Notes: generated by a model not told the origin, from the letters alone. A DNA stretch of 62,208 bases from DATNBU01 sp964476185 (GCA_964476185.1 CAYYZO010000014.1:1-62208), one strand, 5' to 3'. Positions 50,965-60,119 are shown, numbered from the stretch's first letter. Numbers and translations: made by a program.

Positions 50965-52173
50965 GTGAGCGACCGGGGACAGCGTCCGCGACGGAAGGCC
51001 CCGGTCTACCCGTGGCTGCGCCGCGACTACTTCAAGACGAGCGTCTCGTGGCTCGTCTCGCTCGCGATCCACGTGGCCGGCCTGCTGCTGCTGCTCGCCA
51101 CGATGGTCCTCGACGGCGGCGGCGGCCCGGGCACGGGCGCCGGCGGCAAGGGGGAACTGATCTCGACGCTGGTCGGCCACGGCCAGCTCCAGCACCAGAC
51201 CGACCGCACGGACGACTCGAAGTCGCTCGAGGAGGCGATCCAGCGCGCCGCGTCCGACGTCGAGCCGCTCCCGCAGGTCGCCAGCAGCGAGGCGGTGCCC
51301 GACCTGTCCGACGTCGGCGTGCGTCTCTCCGACGTGGCCCCGAAGATCAACCCGATGGGCACCACCTCGAGCCTGCGAAGCACCGGCGGCGCGACCGGCG
51401 GCGGCATGGCGATCGGACCCGGGACGGGGGCCGGCGGCGGGATGGGCGGCGGCATCGGCCGCGGGTTCGGCCGCGGCTTCGGCGACTACGTCGGGCTCAT
51501 GCAGAAGTGGGGCTTCGACGTCGTCTTCGTGATCGACGCGACCAACAGCATGGAATTCGTGATCGACATCGTGAAGAAGCGCGTCGCCGACCTCGTCGCG
51601 CGCATCCAGGGGCTCGTGCCGAACGCTCGGGTCGGCATCGTCGCCTACAAGGACAAGGGCGACGACTTCACGGTGCGCGTCTCGTCGCTGTCGTTCCACG
51701 CGGACAAGCTGCAGGCGTTCATCGGCTCCGTGCGGGCCGGCGGCGGCGGGGACTACGAGGAAGCCGTCTACGAGGGCGTCCGCGCCGCGATCGAGGACCT
51801 CGACTGGCGACAGTACGCGAACCGCGCGATGGTCGTCGTCACCAGTTCGCCGCCGAAGAAGGAAACCATCCCGGCGCTCGAGCAGACGCTCCGCAGCTTC
51901 CACGACAAGGGCGGGACCGTGCACTTCGTGGACCTCGCCGACGCGATGCACCGGGCCTACGAGATCGAGCTTTTCCAGACGCTGCACGGCCGCAAGCCCG
52001 ACAAGATCTCGCCGCTTCCCGAGTTCCTGAAGGAGAACCAGGCGCTCTACCGGCGCCTCGCGCGCGAGGGCGGCGGCGAGTTGATCGAGGTGCAGGAGAA
52101 GACGGACCTCGCCGAGACCCTGCTGGTCGCGGCGTTCGGGCCCCAGTGGCGCAAGGAGGTCGGGAAATTCTGA
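50965..52173 (+). CDS. vWA protein with a TonB-like transmembrane anchor
   Basis: 402 aa from GTG 50965 (ATG 50929 would add 12 residues; TAGATT lies 7 nt before the GTG). After 24 mostly basic residues comes a single helix SWLVSLAIHVAGLLLLLATM that has Ser32-x3-His36, like the SxxxH of TonB, which contacts ExbB/ExbD. A flexible Gly-rich linker (about 52-175) leads to a vWA domain with MIDAS start VFVIDATNSM (Asp191, Thr193, Ser195). No TonB C-terminal domain. First gene of an operon with TPR, ExbB and ExbD. A force-transducing vWA is inferred. Confidence 0.87.
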   Translation: MSDRGQRPRRKAPVYPWLRRDYFKTSVSWLVSLAIHVAGLLLLLATMVLDGGGGPGTGAGGKGELISTLVGHGQLQHQTDRTDDSKSLEEAIQRAASDVEPLPQVASSEAVPDLSDVGVRLSDVAPKINPMGTTSSLRSTGGATGGGMAIGPGTGAGGGMGGGIGRGFGRGFGDYVGLMQKWGFDVVFVIDATNSMEFVIDIVKKRVADLVARIQGLVPNARVGIVAYKDKGDDFTVRVSSLSFHADKLQAFIGSVRAGGGGDYEEAVYEGVRAAIEDLDWRQYANRAMVVVTSSPPKKETIPALEQTLRSFHDKGGTVHFVDLADAMHRAYEIELFQTLHGRKPDKISPLPEFLKENQALYRRLAREGGGELIEVQEKTDLAETLLVAAFGPQWRKEVGKF

Positions 52174-54533
52174 TCCGGGTTCCAGGAGGCCGCGTCCTCG
52201 CGGCGGCATTCGCGCTCGCGGTGGCCGTCGCGACGATGTTCGTGCCGGGCCAGGCCCGCGCGTCGCTCGCCGGCGATGTCGATCGCGCCGTGGCCGGAAA
52301 CCTCGGCGAGGCCGAGGAGCAGGCGCTGTTCGGCTCGCTCGCGAACGTGTCGGTGCAGGTCGCCGATGCGTACGACCAGTGGGTGCGCACCGGCAGCGAC
52401 GAGAAACGCCGCGCGGCGCTCGCGGCCGGGAACTCGATCCTTCCGCTGCTCGAGCGCCTCCACGCCTACCACCAGGGGCGCATCGACAAGGCCCAGGCCC
52501 AGATCATCCGCGACGACGGCAATCCCGAGGTGCTCTACAAGGAGCGCTGGTGGCAGCTCGATCGCGGGTTCGCGCTGGCCGCGGCCGGCCAGCTCTCCTG
52601 GCTGCACTATCGCATGGCGATGCTGAGCCCCGACCAGAAGGACAAGCGCCGGCAGTGGCTCGAGAAATCCGTGCGCGAGTTCTCGGAGTTCATCGCCGCA
52701 CCGGACGAGAAGATGCGGCTCGAGAGCCTGCTCGGTCGCGGCATGGCCGAGAAGGAACTCGGCGAACGCGGCGAAGCCGAGGGCGATCTCCAACTCGTCC
52801 TGCAGCAGGCCAAGGGCACGTCGCTGTACTGGCCGGCGCGCATGGCGCTCGGCGAGTTGCGGGCGTCGGCGGGAGGGCCGGCCGCCCTCGCCGAGACGAA
52901 GAAGCTGCTCGCCGAGGCGCAAAGCGCCGGCCTTCCCGCCGCGACGTTGCAACAGATCCGGCTGCTGCGCTTCGACGCGCTGCTCGCGGCGATGGCGGCC
53001 GGCGGCGCGGGCGACGGCGTGCAGAAGGAGGCAGCTTCGCTCGCGGCGCAGCTGTCGTCGCAAGGGGCCGCGCTCTCGCAGCGCGTCACGAACATGACGC
53101 TCGCGCGGCTGAAGGATCCGAGGCCGGTGCTCGGCGCGACCGTGTCGGCCGAGTGGATCGCGGCGGAGAACCTCGCCGCGGCCGAGAAGTTCGAGGAAGC
53201 CGCCAAGGCCTACGAGCGCATCGCCCGCTCGACGGACGCGTCGGCGCGCGAGCACGCCGACGACGTCCACCACCGGCTCGGCGTCTGCTACTTCCGGCTC
53301 GGGCGCTACGCGGAGGCCGAGCGCGAGTTTCGCGCCTACCTGGCCGCCGCACCCGGCGGCGCGCTCGCGCCGGAAGCGGCCTACCTGCAGTTCCGCGCGG
53401 CCGAAGGGGTTTTCCGGGCCACCCCGAACGAGCAGACGCGCAGCAGTTTTCTCGCCGTCGCGGAATACTTCACGACGAATTTCCCGGACCACGAGTCCGC
53501 GTACGAAGGGTGGTTCCGGCTCGGCGAGATGCTGCAGGCCGAGCGACGCTACCTGGGCGCGGCCGACGCCTACGCGAAGGTCGAAGGGCCGCCGTCGTTC
53601 CGGCTGCGTGCGGCGGCGGCCGAGGTGCAGTGCGTCGCCGACGAGCTCGCGACGGCCGAGCAGCTGGACGAGCCCGCCGCGAAGGAACTCCGCTCGCGCG
53701 CCGAAGCCGCCTGGGGGCGCTTCGACGATCTCGCCTCGTCGTCGCAGGGGCAGGTGTCGGCGGACCTGCGCGCGCGCACGGTCGTCGCGCGGGCCCTCGC
53801 GGCCGGCAGCGGTCCGGGCGCCGACGCGGCGCACGCGCTCGCGCTGCTCGACGGCTTCGAGCAGCGTTTCCCGGAGCAGGCCGACGTCGTCCTGCCGGTC
53901 ACGGCGCTGCGGCTGGCGACGGCGACGGCGCTGGATCGCCTCGACGTGGCCGAGCCTGCCGCGCGTGCGCTCGCCGCGATGCCGGGCACGGAGGCGAACT
54001 ACTTCGAACTGGTCGAGAGGCTTTCGCGTGCGCTGTTGCGACGCAGCGCCGACGTCGCGCCGACCGACCCGACCGCGTCGCAGCGCTGGGCCGCTCTCGC
54101 CACCACGCTGCTCGATCGCCTTCGCGCGGCCGGAAGACCGATCCCGGACGAAGTGCGCCTGAACCTCGCGCAATCGTACGTCGAACAGGACCGGCTCGCC
54201 GACGCCGCCGCGCTCTACCGGGAACTGCTCGCCGCCGCGCCCCAGTCGCGCTCGCTGCTGCGCGCCTCGGCGCTCGTCGCGGACCGTCGCGGAGAAGCGG
54301 CCGAAGCCGCGGTGCTGTGGGCCGAGCTCGCGAAGCTCCAGGAGGTCGCGACGCCGGCCTGGTACGAAGCGCGGCTCGCCACGGCGTCGGCGCTGGCCGC
54401 CGCGGGGCAGAAGGAAAACGCGTGCCGCGGCCTGCGCGAGGTCGAGGGCTTCCGGCCCGACCTGCGCGACGCCGCCACGAAGACGAAGTTCGCGGACCTG
54501 TCGGCCCGGGTTTGCACCGGGCAGGGCAACTAG
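52170..54533 (+). CDS. Exported TPR repeat protein, non-standard start codon
   Basis: About 787 aa. The signal peptide VLAAAFALAVAVATMFVPGQ is preceded by no ATG, GTG or TTG; the frame offers CTG at 52170, overlapping the previous stop as CTGA, or ATT at 52167, 7 nt after AAGGAGG. Translation is likely coupled. The mature protein is helical throughout with TPR-like pairs, clearest at HHRLGVCYFRLGRYAEAEREF (about residues 368-388) and LNLAQSYVEQDRLADAAALY near the end. Periplasmic scaffold, probably partner of the vWA and ExbBD proteins. Confidence 0.85.
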   Translation: MIRVPGGRVLAAAFALAVAVATMFVPGQARASLAGDVDRAVAGNLGEAEEQALFGSLANVSVQVADAYDQWVRTGSDEKRRAALAAGNSILPLLERLHAYHQGRIDKAQAQIIRDDGNPEVLYKERWWQLDRGFALAAAGQLSWLHYRMAMLSPDQKDKRRQWLEKSVREFSEFIAAPDEKMRLESLLGRGMAEKELGERGEAEGDLQLVLQQAKGTSLYWPARMALGELRASAGGPAALAETKKLLAEAQSAGLPAATLQQIRLLRFDALLAAMAAGGAGDGVQKEAASLAAQLSSQGAALSQRVTNMTLARLKDPRPVLGATVSAEWIAAENLAAAEKFEEAAKAYERIARSTDASAREHADDVHHRLGVCYFRLGRYAEAEREFRAYLAAAPGGALAPEAAYLQFRAAEGVFRATPNEQTRSSFLAVAEYFTTNFPDHESAYEGWFRLGEMLQAERRYLGAADAYAKVEGPPSFRLRAAAAEVQCVADELATAEQLDEPAAKELRSRAEAAWGRFDDLASSSQGQVSADLRARTVVARALAAGSGPGADAAHALALLDGFEQRFPEQADVVLPVTALRLATATALDRLDVAEPAARALAAMPGTEANYFELVERLSRALLRRSADVAPTDPTASQRWAALATTLLDRLRAAGRPIPDEVRLNLAQSYVEQDRLADAAALYRELLAAAPQSRSLLRASALVADRRGEAAEAAVLWAELAKLQEVATPAWYEARLATASALAAAGQKENACRGLREVEGFRPDLRDAATKTKFADLSARVCTGQGN

Positions 54534-54572
54534 GAATCAACCCAGGACCGCTGGAAGGAACAAGGAGTCCTC

Positions 54573-55253
54573 ATGGAACCGACCGCGACCCAGGCTCTTG
54601 CCCAGAGCATGAGCATCGTCGACCTGATCATGCAGGGTTGGTACGTCACGTACCCGCTCATCGCGATGTCCGTGATGGTGATGAGCATCCTCATCGAGCG
54701 GCTGTGGCTGATGCGGGGCATGTCGACCGCGATCGACGACGTGACCGAAGATGTGTGCGCGTCGCTCCTCGCGGGAGACCCGAACGCGGCGGCCAGCGCG
54801 GTCGAGGGGGCGATGGCGAAATCGCCGGCGGCGCGCGTGTACGCGCCGTTGTTCCCGCTGATCGGCCACAGCACCGTCGACGACCTGCTCGAGTACGGCG
54901 AGCGCCGCCGCCTGGACGAGGTGCGGCGCCTGAAGGGCAGCATCTGGCTGCTCGGCACCGTCGCCGCTTCCGCGCCGTTCATCGGGCTTCTCGGCACCGT
55001 CATCGGCATCATCAAGTCGTTCCACCAGATGGCGGTGATGGGAACCGGCGGCTTCGCCGTCGTCGCGGCGGGCATCTCGGAAGCCCTCGTCGCGACGGCG
55101 CTCGGGCTGCTCGTGGCCATCCTCGCGCTGCTGTTCTTCAACTACTTCCAGGTCAAGATCGGCAACCTCGACACCCAGCTTCGCGTCGGCCTCGGGCGCT
55201 TCGTGGAAGCGGGCGCCACCGGCGCGATCGGAGCAGCCCATGGGACTCGGTAA
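54573..55253 (+). CDS. MotA/TolQ/ExbB proton channel family protein
   Basis: 226 aa, ATG after AAGGAG. Three membrane helices (about 20-43, 125-150 and 160-190) with the ExbB-type order: a cytoplasmic domain between helices 1 and 2, then GTVAASAPFIGLLGTVIGII and AAGISEALVATALGLLVAI. This is the stator that uses proton flow. It overlaps exbD by 14 bp. The neighbours are vWA and TPR proteins rather than TonB or TonB-dependent receptors. Confidence 0.95.
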   Translation: MEPTATQALAQSMSIVDLIMQGWYVTYPLIAMSVMVMSILIERLWLMRGMSTAIDDVTEDVCASLLAGDPNAAASAVEGAMAKSPAARVYAPLFPLIGHSTVDDLLEYGERRRLDEVRRLKGSIWLLGTVAASAPFIGLLGTVIGIIKSFHQMAVMGTGGFAVVAAGISEALVATALGLLVAILALLFFNYFQVKIGNLDTQLRVGLGRFVEAGATGAIGAAHGTR

Positions 55254-55671
55254 GGTCCACCTCGAGGAGTCCTCCGACGCGGTGATGTCGGAGATCAACA
55301 TCACGCCGCTGACGGACGTGTTCCTCGTGCTGCTGATCATCTTCATGATCACCACCTCGGCCATGGTCGAATCGGCCGCCACGGTGAACCTGCCGAAGGC
55401 GCAGCAGGTCGTCGAGGAGGCGAGGGGGCTGACGGTCACCGCGACCTCGGACGGGCGGCTGTTCGTGAACCAGCTGGCCGTCGATCCTGCCCAGCTCGAG
55501 CCGACGCTCCGGGACCTGTTGACCGACGACCCGAAGAAGCTCGTCATCCTGCAGGGCGACGAATCGGTCGTGCTCGGCCAGGCGGTCGACATCCTGCAGG
55601 CGGCCAAGCGCGCCGGGGCCACGGCCGTGTCGATCGCCGCCCAGAGGGGGCCGGCGCCGGCGGCGCCGTAA
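55240..55671 (+). CDS. ExbD/TolR biopolymer transport protein
   Basis: 143 aa. The single helix has INITPLTDVFLVLLIIFMI with the proton-carrying Asp. The periplasmic part about 55-130 ends GDESVVLGQAVDILQAAKRAGA as in ExbD/TolR. Its start lies inside the ExbB gene, so the two are co-translated. Forms the motor with ExbB. The GGGGC-GA-GCCCC hairpin at 55672-55684 follows the stop. Confidence 0.95.
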   Translation: MGLGKVHLEESSDAVMSEINITPLTDVFLVLLIIFMITTSAMVESAATVNLPKAQQVVEEARGLTVTATSDGRLFVNQLAVDPAQLEPTLRDLLTDDPKKLVILQGDESVVLGQAVDILQAAKRAGATAVSIAAQRGPAPAAP

Positions 55672-55733
55672 GGGGCGAGCCCCCGCGTCCGACGTCGGCC
55701 CGATCGAGAGAGCGACGACACGGTCGGGGTCGC

Positions 55734-55752
55734 GCGCTGTCATTGACAGCGC
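55734..55752. promoter_or_regulatory. Palindromic operator GCGCTGTCATTGACAGCGC
   Basis: A 19-bp palindrome with one central base, 106 bp upstream of the RR-ATPase gene. TTGACA, a consensus -35 box, forms its right half, although no good -10 box with 17-bp spacing follows (TATTAG at 55760 is 11 bp away). The tight symmetry indicates a protein-binding site rather than a terminator. Confidence 0.55.
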
Positions 55753-55857
55753 AACCCGGTATTAGGACTTCAATCCAAGTCGCTGGCGCGTCTCGCGGGT
55801 GCCCGGGGAGGGGTTCCCGCCGCTGGACGGTCCGCGGCTCCCGGGGGAACGACGGTC

Positions 55858-57021
55858 ATGGCGCCGATCCGCATCCTGCTCGTCGAGGACGACGAGGACG
55901 ACTACACGCTCACGCGCGAGCTGCTCGCCGAGGTGGAGGACGAGCAGTTCGACCTCGTGTGGGCGCCTACCTACGAGGATGCGATCCTCGAGATCCGGCG
56001 CGGCGGTTACGACATCTTCCTGGTCGACTACCGGCTCGGCCGGCGAAGCGGGCTCGACCTGCTCTGCGGTCCGCTCCAGGAGGGGCGTCTCGGGCCGGTC
56101 ATCATCATCACCGGGCAGGACGCGCGTGAAGTCGACGTCGAGGCGATGAAGCACGGCGCCGCGGGCTACCTCGTCAAGAGCGAGCTGCGATCGCGCCATC
56201 TCGCCCGGACGCTCCGTTACGCGATCGAAGGTTACGCGGCCAAGTCGGGGGACAGCAGTGCGGGGTCGTCGTCGGACCCGCCGCCCAAGCGCGGCCGCAC
56301 GGTGGCGCTGATCGGCGCGAAGGGCGGCGTCGGGACGACCACGGTCATCGCGAACGTCGCCTGCGCCCTGAGCCACCGCGGTCTCTCGGTGACCGCTCTC
56401 GAGATGCGGGGCGACTACGGGAACCTGACGCGCCTCTTGAACCTCGCGCCGCTGCAGGACATCAGCAGCCTGCTGATGTTCGAACCCGAGCAGATCACGA
56501 CCGAGCGGTTCGACGCTGCGCTGTCGCGCCACGCCAACGGATTGCGGGTGCTGGCCGCCCCGCAGGGACCGGAGAATTACCGGGCCCTTCGCGGCGACCA
56601 GGCGGCCGCGATCCTCGATGCGGCCGTTCGGACGTCGGATCTCGTGCTCGTGGACCTCCCGTGCAATGCGAGCGACGCCAACCGCGAGGTGATCCAGAAG
56701 GCCGATCTCGTCGCGATCGTGATCGAGCGCGAGCCGTCGTCGATCTCCGCCGCGCGAATCCTGTCGTCGCTGCTGCAGACCTGGCAGGTGCGCGTTCCGA
56801 TCGGCAGCGTGATCCTCTCGCGCGTGAACGTGCCGGAGGCGACGTCGGCGCCCGACATCAACGCCCAGCTCGGTTTGAAGAAGTACGGGGTGCTGCCCGC
56901 TGCGCCGGAGTTGTTCCACCGCTGTGCGACCACGCTGCAGCCGGTCGTGGTCGCCCATCCGGCTCACCCGGTCGGCCGCGCGCTCGACGAGCTCGCCCTG
57001 TTCCTGCTGCTGGTTCGTTGA
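55858..57021 (+). CDS. Response regulator fused to CpaE-like ParA ATPase
   Basis: 387 aa. Receiver domain 1-125 with acidic patch EDDEDD and phospho-acceptor Asp57 (IFLVDYRLG) and Lys107 in YLVKSE. A Ser-rich linker leads to a ParA/MinD-type domain (147-387) with deviant Walker A KGGVGTTT at 155-162, EMRGDYGN and VLVDLP. CpaE homologues localise pilus (Tad) machines; here no pilus genes are near. It lies 186 bp after exbD in the same direction, so it may position or control that machine. A palindrome precedes it. Confidence 0.92.
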   Translation: MAPIRILLVEDDEDDYTLTRELLAEVEDEQFDLVWAPTYEDAILEIRRGGYDIFLVDYRLGRRSGLDLLCGPLQEGRLGPVIIITGQDAREVDVEAMKHGAAGYLVKSELRSRHLARTLRYAIEGYAAKSGDSSAGSSSDPPPKRGRTVALIGAKGGVGTTTVIANVACALSHRGLSVTALEMRGDYGNLTRLLNLAPLQDISSLLMFEPEQITTERFDAALSRHANGLRVLAAPQGPENYRALRGDQAAAILDAAVRTSDLVLVDLPCNASDANREVIQKADLVAIVIEREPSSISAARILSSLLQTWQVRVPIGSVILSRVNVPEATSAPDINAQLGLKKYGVLPAAPELFHRCATTLQPVVVAHPAHPVGRALDELALFLLLVR

Positions 57022-57024
57022 GGC

Positions 57025-57055
57025 GCGGGCCCGCGGCGAAGCGCCGCAGGCCCGC
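57025..57055. terminator. Bidirectional terminator hairpin
   Basis: GCGGGCC-GCGGCG pairs with CGCCGC-GGCCCGC around a 3-nt AAG loop with one C/A mismatch. It fills the 44-bp gap between the convergent RR-ATPase and barrel genes. Confidence 0.6.
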
Positions 57056-57065
57056 CCGGAGGGGA

Positions 57066-57671
57066 CTACCGGAACCGGTAGAAGAACATCCCGGTGATCG
57101 GGATGATGTCGAAGCGGTCGCCGCCGCCGAGGTTGCCGCTGAGCGGCAGGATGTAGCCGGCCTCCAGCGTGAATCCGAAATTGTTCGTGATGAACGTCGC
57201 GAGGCCGAGCCCGAAGCGCATCGCGAACGAACTCTCGTGCAGGTTGTTGGCGACACGGTCGGCCTGCACGTTGTACCAGCCCATTCCGAACAGCCCATAG
57301 GGCTGGAAACGGCCTTCGAGCGGGGAGACGCGGCCGTTCAGGCTGAGCATGCGCGCTTCCACCGAGGGATCGCTCTGGCCCGTGACCGAATCCACGGAAT
57401 TGCGGCTGAAGCTGACGAGCGACTGCCACTGCAGCTCGAGGGCGACCATGTCGTGGACCTCGTAGCCCGCCCGGATGTCGTAGCCGCCGCTGTTCGAAAG
57501 GCCGCCGGTGAAGTGGCTGTCGTTCTCGATGGCGAACACGCCGCCGGCGCTGAAGTACGGAGCCCGCCCGCCGAACGGGTCGTTCGCGGCTTCTTCGGCT
57601 GCGCGGGCCGTCGTTGCCGTCGCGACGAGAGCCGCGGCAGCCAGGAACATCGTGAATTTGCGTGGGGTCAT
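57066..57671 (-). CDS. Outer-membrane beta-barrel protein
   Basis: 201 aa, ATG with GGAGG. Signal peptide to about residue 25. Alternating strands (YDIRAGYEVHDMVALELQWQ, FQPYGLFGMGWYNVQ, FAMRFGLGLATFITNNFGF, FTLEAGYILPLSG) and a terminal phenylalanine-containing strand (ITGMFFYRFR) indicate an 8-strand OmpA/OmpX-like barrel. Role unknown. Confidence 0.85.
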   Translation of the reverse strand: MTPRKFTMFLAAAALVATATTARAAEEAANDPFGGRAPYFSAGGVFAIENDSHFTGGLSNSGGYDIRAGYEVHDMVALELQWQSLVSFSRNSVDSVTGQSDPSVEARMLSLNGRVSPLEGRFQPYGLFGMGWYNVQADRVANNLHESSFAMRFGLGLATFITNNFGFTLEAGYILPLSGNLGGGDRFDIIPITGMFFYRFR

Positions 57672-57742
57672 GGTCTTGCCTCCAGGCTGGAGCCTACACG
57701 CCGGACCGCCGGCGCACAACGCAGCCGGTCCGGCGCTCGTCG

Positions 57743-58627
57743 TCACTGCTGCGGCGTCCCCGAGGTGCCGGTGCCGGATTCGCGGAACAGGCGCAGGAAA
57801 TCGCTGTGCGGCGACAGCACGACCGACGTGCCCTGGTTCATCGCCGTGCGGTACGCCTCGAGCGTGCGCAGGAACTCGTAGAACGCCGGGTCCCGCCCAT
57901 AAGCGTCGGCGAAGATTTTCACGGCCTGGGCGTCGCCTTCGCCGCGGCGGATCTCGGACAGCTTGCGGGCCTGGGCCGTCAGGATCGCGACCTCCTTGTC
58001 CGACTGCGACCGGACCTTCCGGGCCTCCTCGTCGCCCTCGGCACGGAACTTCTTCGCGAGCCGCTCCCGCTCGGTCCGCATCCGGCTGAACACGTTCTGC
58101 TCGGTCTTCTCGGGAAGGTCGGCGCGCTTGATGCGCACGTCCATGACCTCGATGCCGTATTCGCGCGCCTTTTCGTCGGTCCGGCGCGTGACCTCCCCCA
58201 TGATCCTCGACCGGTCGGTGCTGATGATCTCGCTGAACGCGTGACGCCCGAGGCTCTCGCGAACGTTCGAGTAGATGATGTCGTCGAGCCGCGACTGGGC
58301 ACCGTCCTCGCTGCGCACCGTGCGGTAGAACTGCAGCGGATCGACGATGCGCCATCGCGCGTAGTTGTCGACGACGAGCTGCTGCTTGTCCCGCGTCAGG
58401 ATCTCGCGCGGGGAGGCGTCGGATTCGAGCAGCCGACCGTCGAAATAGAGGACGTTCTGTACGAACGGGATCTTCCAGTACAGCCCCGGTTCCTGCACGA
58501 TCCGCACGGGTTCGCCGAGTTGCACGACCATGGCCTGCATCCACTGGGGGACCCGGTACGCCGCGAGATTCCAGATCCCGAACAGGATCCCGGCCAGCAG
58601 GAAGAGAGCGGTCAGGCGCTTGTCCAT
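57743..58627 (-). CDS. hflC: Protease modulator HflC
   Basis: 294 aa, ATG with GAGGAGG. One N-terminal helix (LTALFLLAGILFGIWNLAAY) then the SPFH/band-7 domain (LVVDNYARWRIVDPLQFYRTV, YGIEVMDVRIKRADLPE) and coiled coil (about 190-250: EGDEEARKVRSQSDKEVAIL). With HflK it forms the large membrane cage around FtsH. It lies 13 bp after hflK in the usual KC order. The first part of the mature end is Pro/Thr-rich. Confidence 0.95.
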   Translation of the reverse strand: MDKRLTALFLLAGILFGIWNLAAYRVPQWMQAMVVQLGEPVRIVQEPGLYWKIPFVQNVLYFDGRLLESDASPREILTRDKQQLVVDNYARWRIVDPLQFYRTVRSEDGAQSRLDDIIYSNVRESLGRHAFSEIISTDRSRIMGEVTRRTDEKAREYGIEVMDVRIKRADLPEKTEQNVFSRMRTERERLAKKFRAEGDEEARKVRSQSDKEVAILTAQARKLSEIRRGEGDAQAVKIFADAYGRDPAFYEFLRTLEAYRTAMNQGTSVVLSPHSDFLRLFRESGTGTSGTPQQ

Positions 58628-58640
58628 TTCGTCTTCCTCC

Positions 58641-59741
58641 TCACTTCGCTCGCGGCGGCTCTGCCGCGGCAGCCGGACGGCGCAGCATCTGGTCGAGCGG
58701 CAGGTAGGGCACCACCTGCCCCCCGACCGACTCGTCGAGGACGAGAAGGCTTCCTCGCGAAAGCACGTCCTCCATGGTTTCGAGCCACAGCCGCGTGCGC
58801 GTGACGTCGGCGGCGAGCGCGTACTCCTCGTAGAGGGCCACGAAGCGCGAGGCGGCGCCTTCGGCTTCGATGACCTTCGCCTGGGCGTAGGCGTCGGCCT
58901 CGTTGAGGAGCTGGGCCGCCTGTCCCCGCGCTTTGGGCACCACGTCGTTGGCGTAGCCCCGCGCCTCGTTGATGAGCCGCTCCCGATCCTGCTGCGCGCT
59001 GATCACGTCCTTGAACGCGTCGGCGACCTGGTCGGGCGGATCGACGTCCTGCAGCTTGACGGTCGCGACCTCGATGCCCGAGTCGTAGCCATCGAGGATC
59101 TGCTGCAGCAGTTTCTGGGCGTCGTTCTGGATGCGGTCCTTCCCCTCGGTCAGCGCGTCGTCGATCTGGTTGCTGCCCAGGACCTCGCGCATGGCCGCCT
59201 CCGCCGAGTCCCGCACCGTCTTCTCGGGGTCGCGCAGGTTGAACAGGAAATCGGTCGGGCCGTCGGGCTCCTGCTTGATGCGGTACTGCACGATGAACTG
59301 CAGCTTCACGATATTCTCGTCGCCGGTGACCATCAGCGCCTCTTCGTCCTGGTCGGCGTAGCGGGCCGGCGGTCCGATCGATTTGGTTCGAAATCCGAAC
59401 TCCTCTTTGCGGATCTGCGTGACCGAGGGCTTGAGGACCTCCTCGAAGGGCCAGGGCAGGTGCCAACCGGGCCCGGGATCGGCCTCGCGAGCGACGCGGC
59501 CGAAGCGAAGCACGATGCCGCGCTCGTCCGGCGCGACGATGAAGATCCCCGACAGCAGCCACAGAGGCACGGCGATCGCGACGAGGAGCCAGGGACTCAC
59601 TCCCGGACCGCCGTTCCCGGCGGCTCCGGGGCCGCCGCCGGAGCCGCCGCGCAATTGTCCCCAAAGCCGGCGGATCTCCTCGATCGGGTCATCGGGGCGG
59701 CCTCCCGGTCCGGATCTTCCCGGAATCCACTGGTCTGGCAT
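58641..59741 (-). CDS. hflK: Protease modulator HflK
   Basis: 366 aa, ATG with AGGAGGG. Gly/Pro-rich cytoplasmic N-terminus (about 1-48) typical of HflK, one helix (PWLLVAIAVPLWLLSGIFIV), an SPFH domain (GIVLRFGRVAREADPGPGWH, VDPPDQVADAFKDVISA) and coiled coil to about residue 310. Partner of HflC and FtsH in membrane-protein quality control. ftsH is not in the window. Confidence 0.95.
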   Translation of the reverse strand: MPDQWIPGRSGPGGRPDDPIEEIRRLWGQLRGGSGGGPGAAGNGGPGVSPWLLVAIAVPLWLLSGIFIVAPDERGIVLRFGRVAREADPGPGWHLPWPFEEVLKPSVTQIRKEEFGFRTKSIGPPARYADQDEEALMVTGDENIVKLQFIVQYRIKQEPDGPTDFLFNLRDPEKTVRDSAEAAMREVLGSNQIDDALTEGKDRIQNDAQKLLQQILDGYDSGIEVATVKLQDVDPPDQVADAFKDVISAQQDRERLINEARGYANDVVPKARGQAAQLLNEADAYAQAKVIEAEGAASRFVALYEEYALAADVTRTRLWLETMEDVLSRGSLLVLDESVGGQVVPYLPLDQMLRRPAAAAEPPRAK

Positions 59742-60119
59742 CGGGTTTCCCTCCTGTTGGCTCGATGGCCCAACGGTGGTCCAGCGCGCCGTCCGGTCCG
59801 GAACCCGGGTCCCGGACGGCTACCCGTTCTTCGCCCGGTGGCCGTTCGACCGCAATCGCCGCGGGCCCCGTGACGCGCGGGAGCCGCCGAAGGACGAAGC
59901 GGCCCCCCGCTGGCGAGGCGATTTCCGGGGGGATCCTCCTGGAGGCCCAGCCAGCGAGGAGGGCGCTGGCGAGAGGAGCGTGGCCCAGGTGACCCGTCTT
60001 CACGCGGCGGAACTGGTACTGGAGGCCCAGGCCAACCGGCCTCATGACCGATTTTGTCCTTGCAGGACGCCAGTTTTTGTTTGCGAACAGGCTCTCACGT
60101 GTGGTTTGTCAAAAATCGC

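Noticed and set aside
54573..55671. Zorya-type phage defence (ZorA/ZorB)
   Set aside because: The small subunit is ExbD/TolR-like without an OmpA domain, and no ZorC/D/E genes are present.
59689..60045. 118-codon minus-strand frame upstream of hflK
   Set aside because: It overlaps the hflK start and has no ribosome site or recognisable domain, though a conserved peptide cannot be fully excluded.
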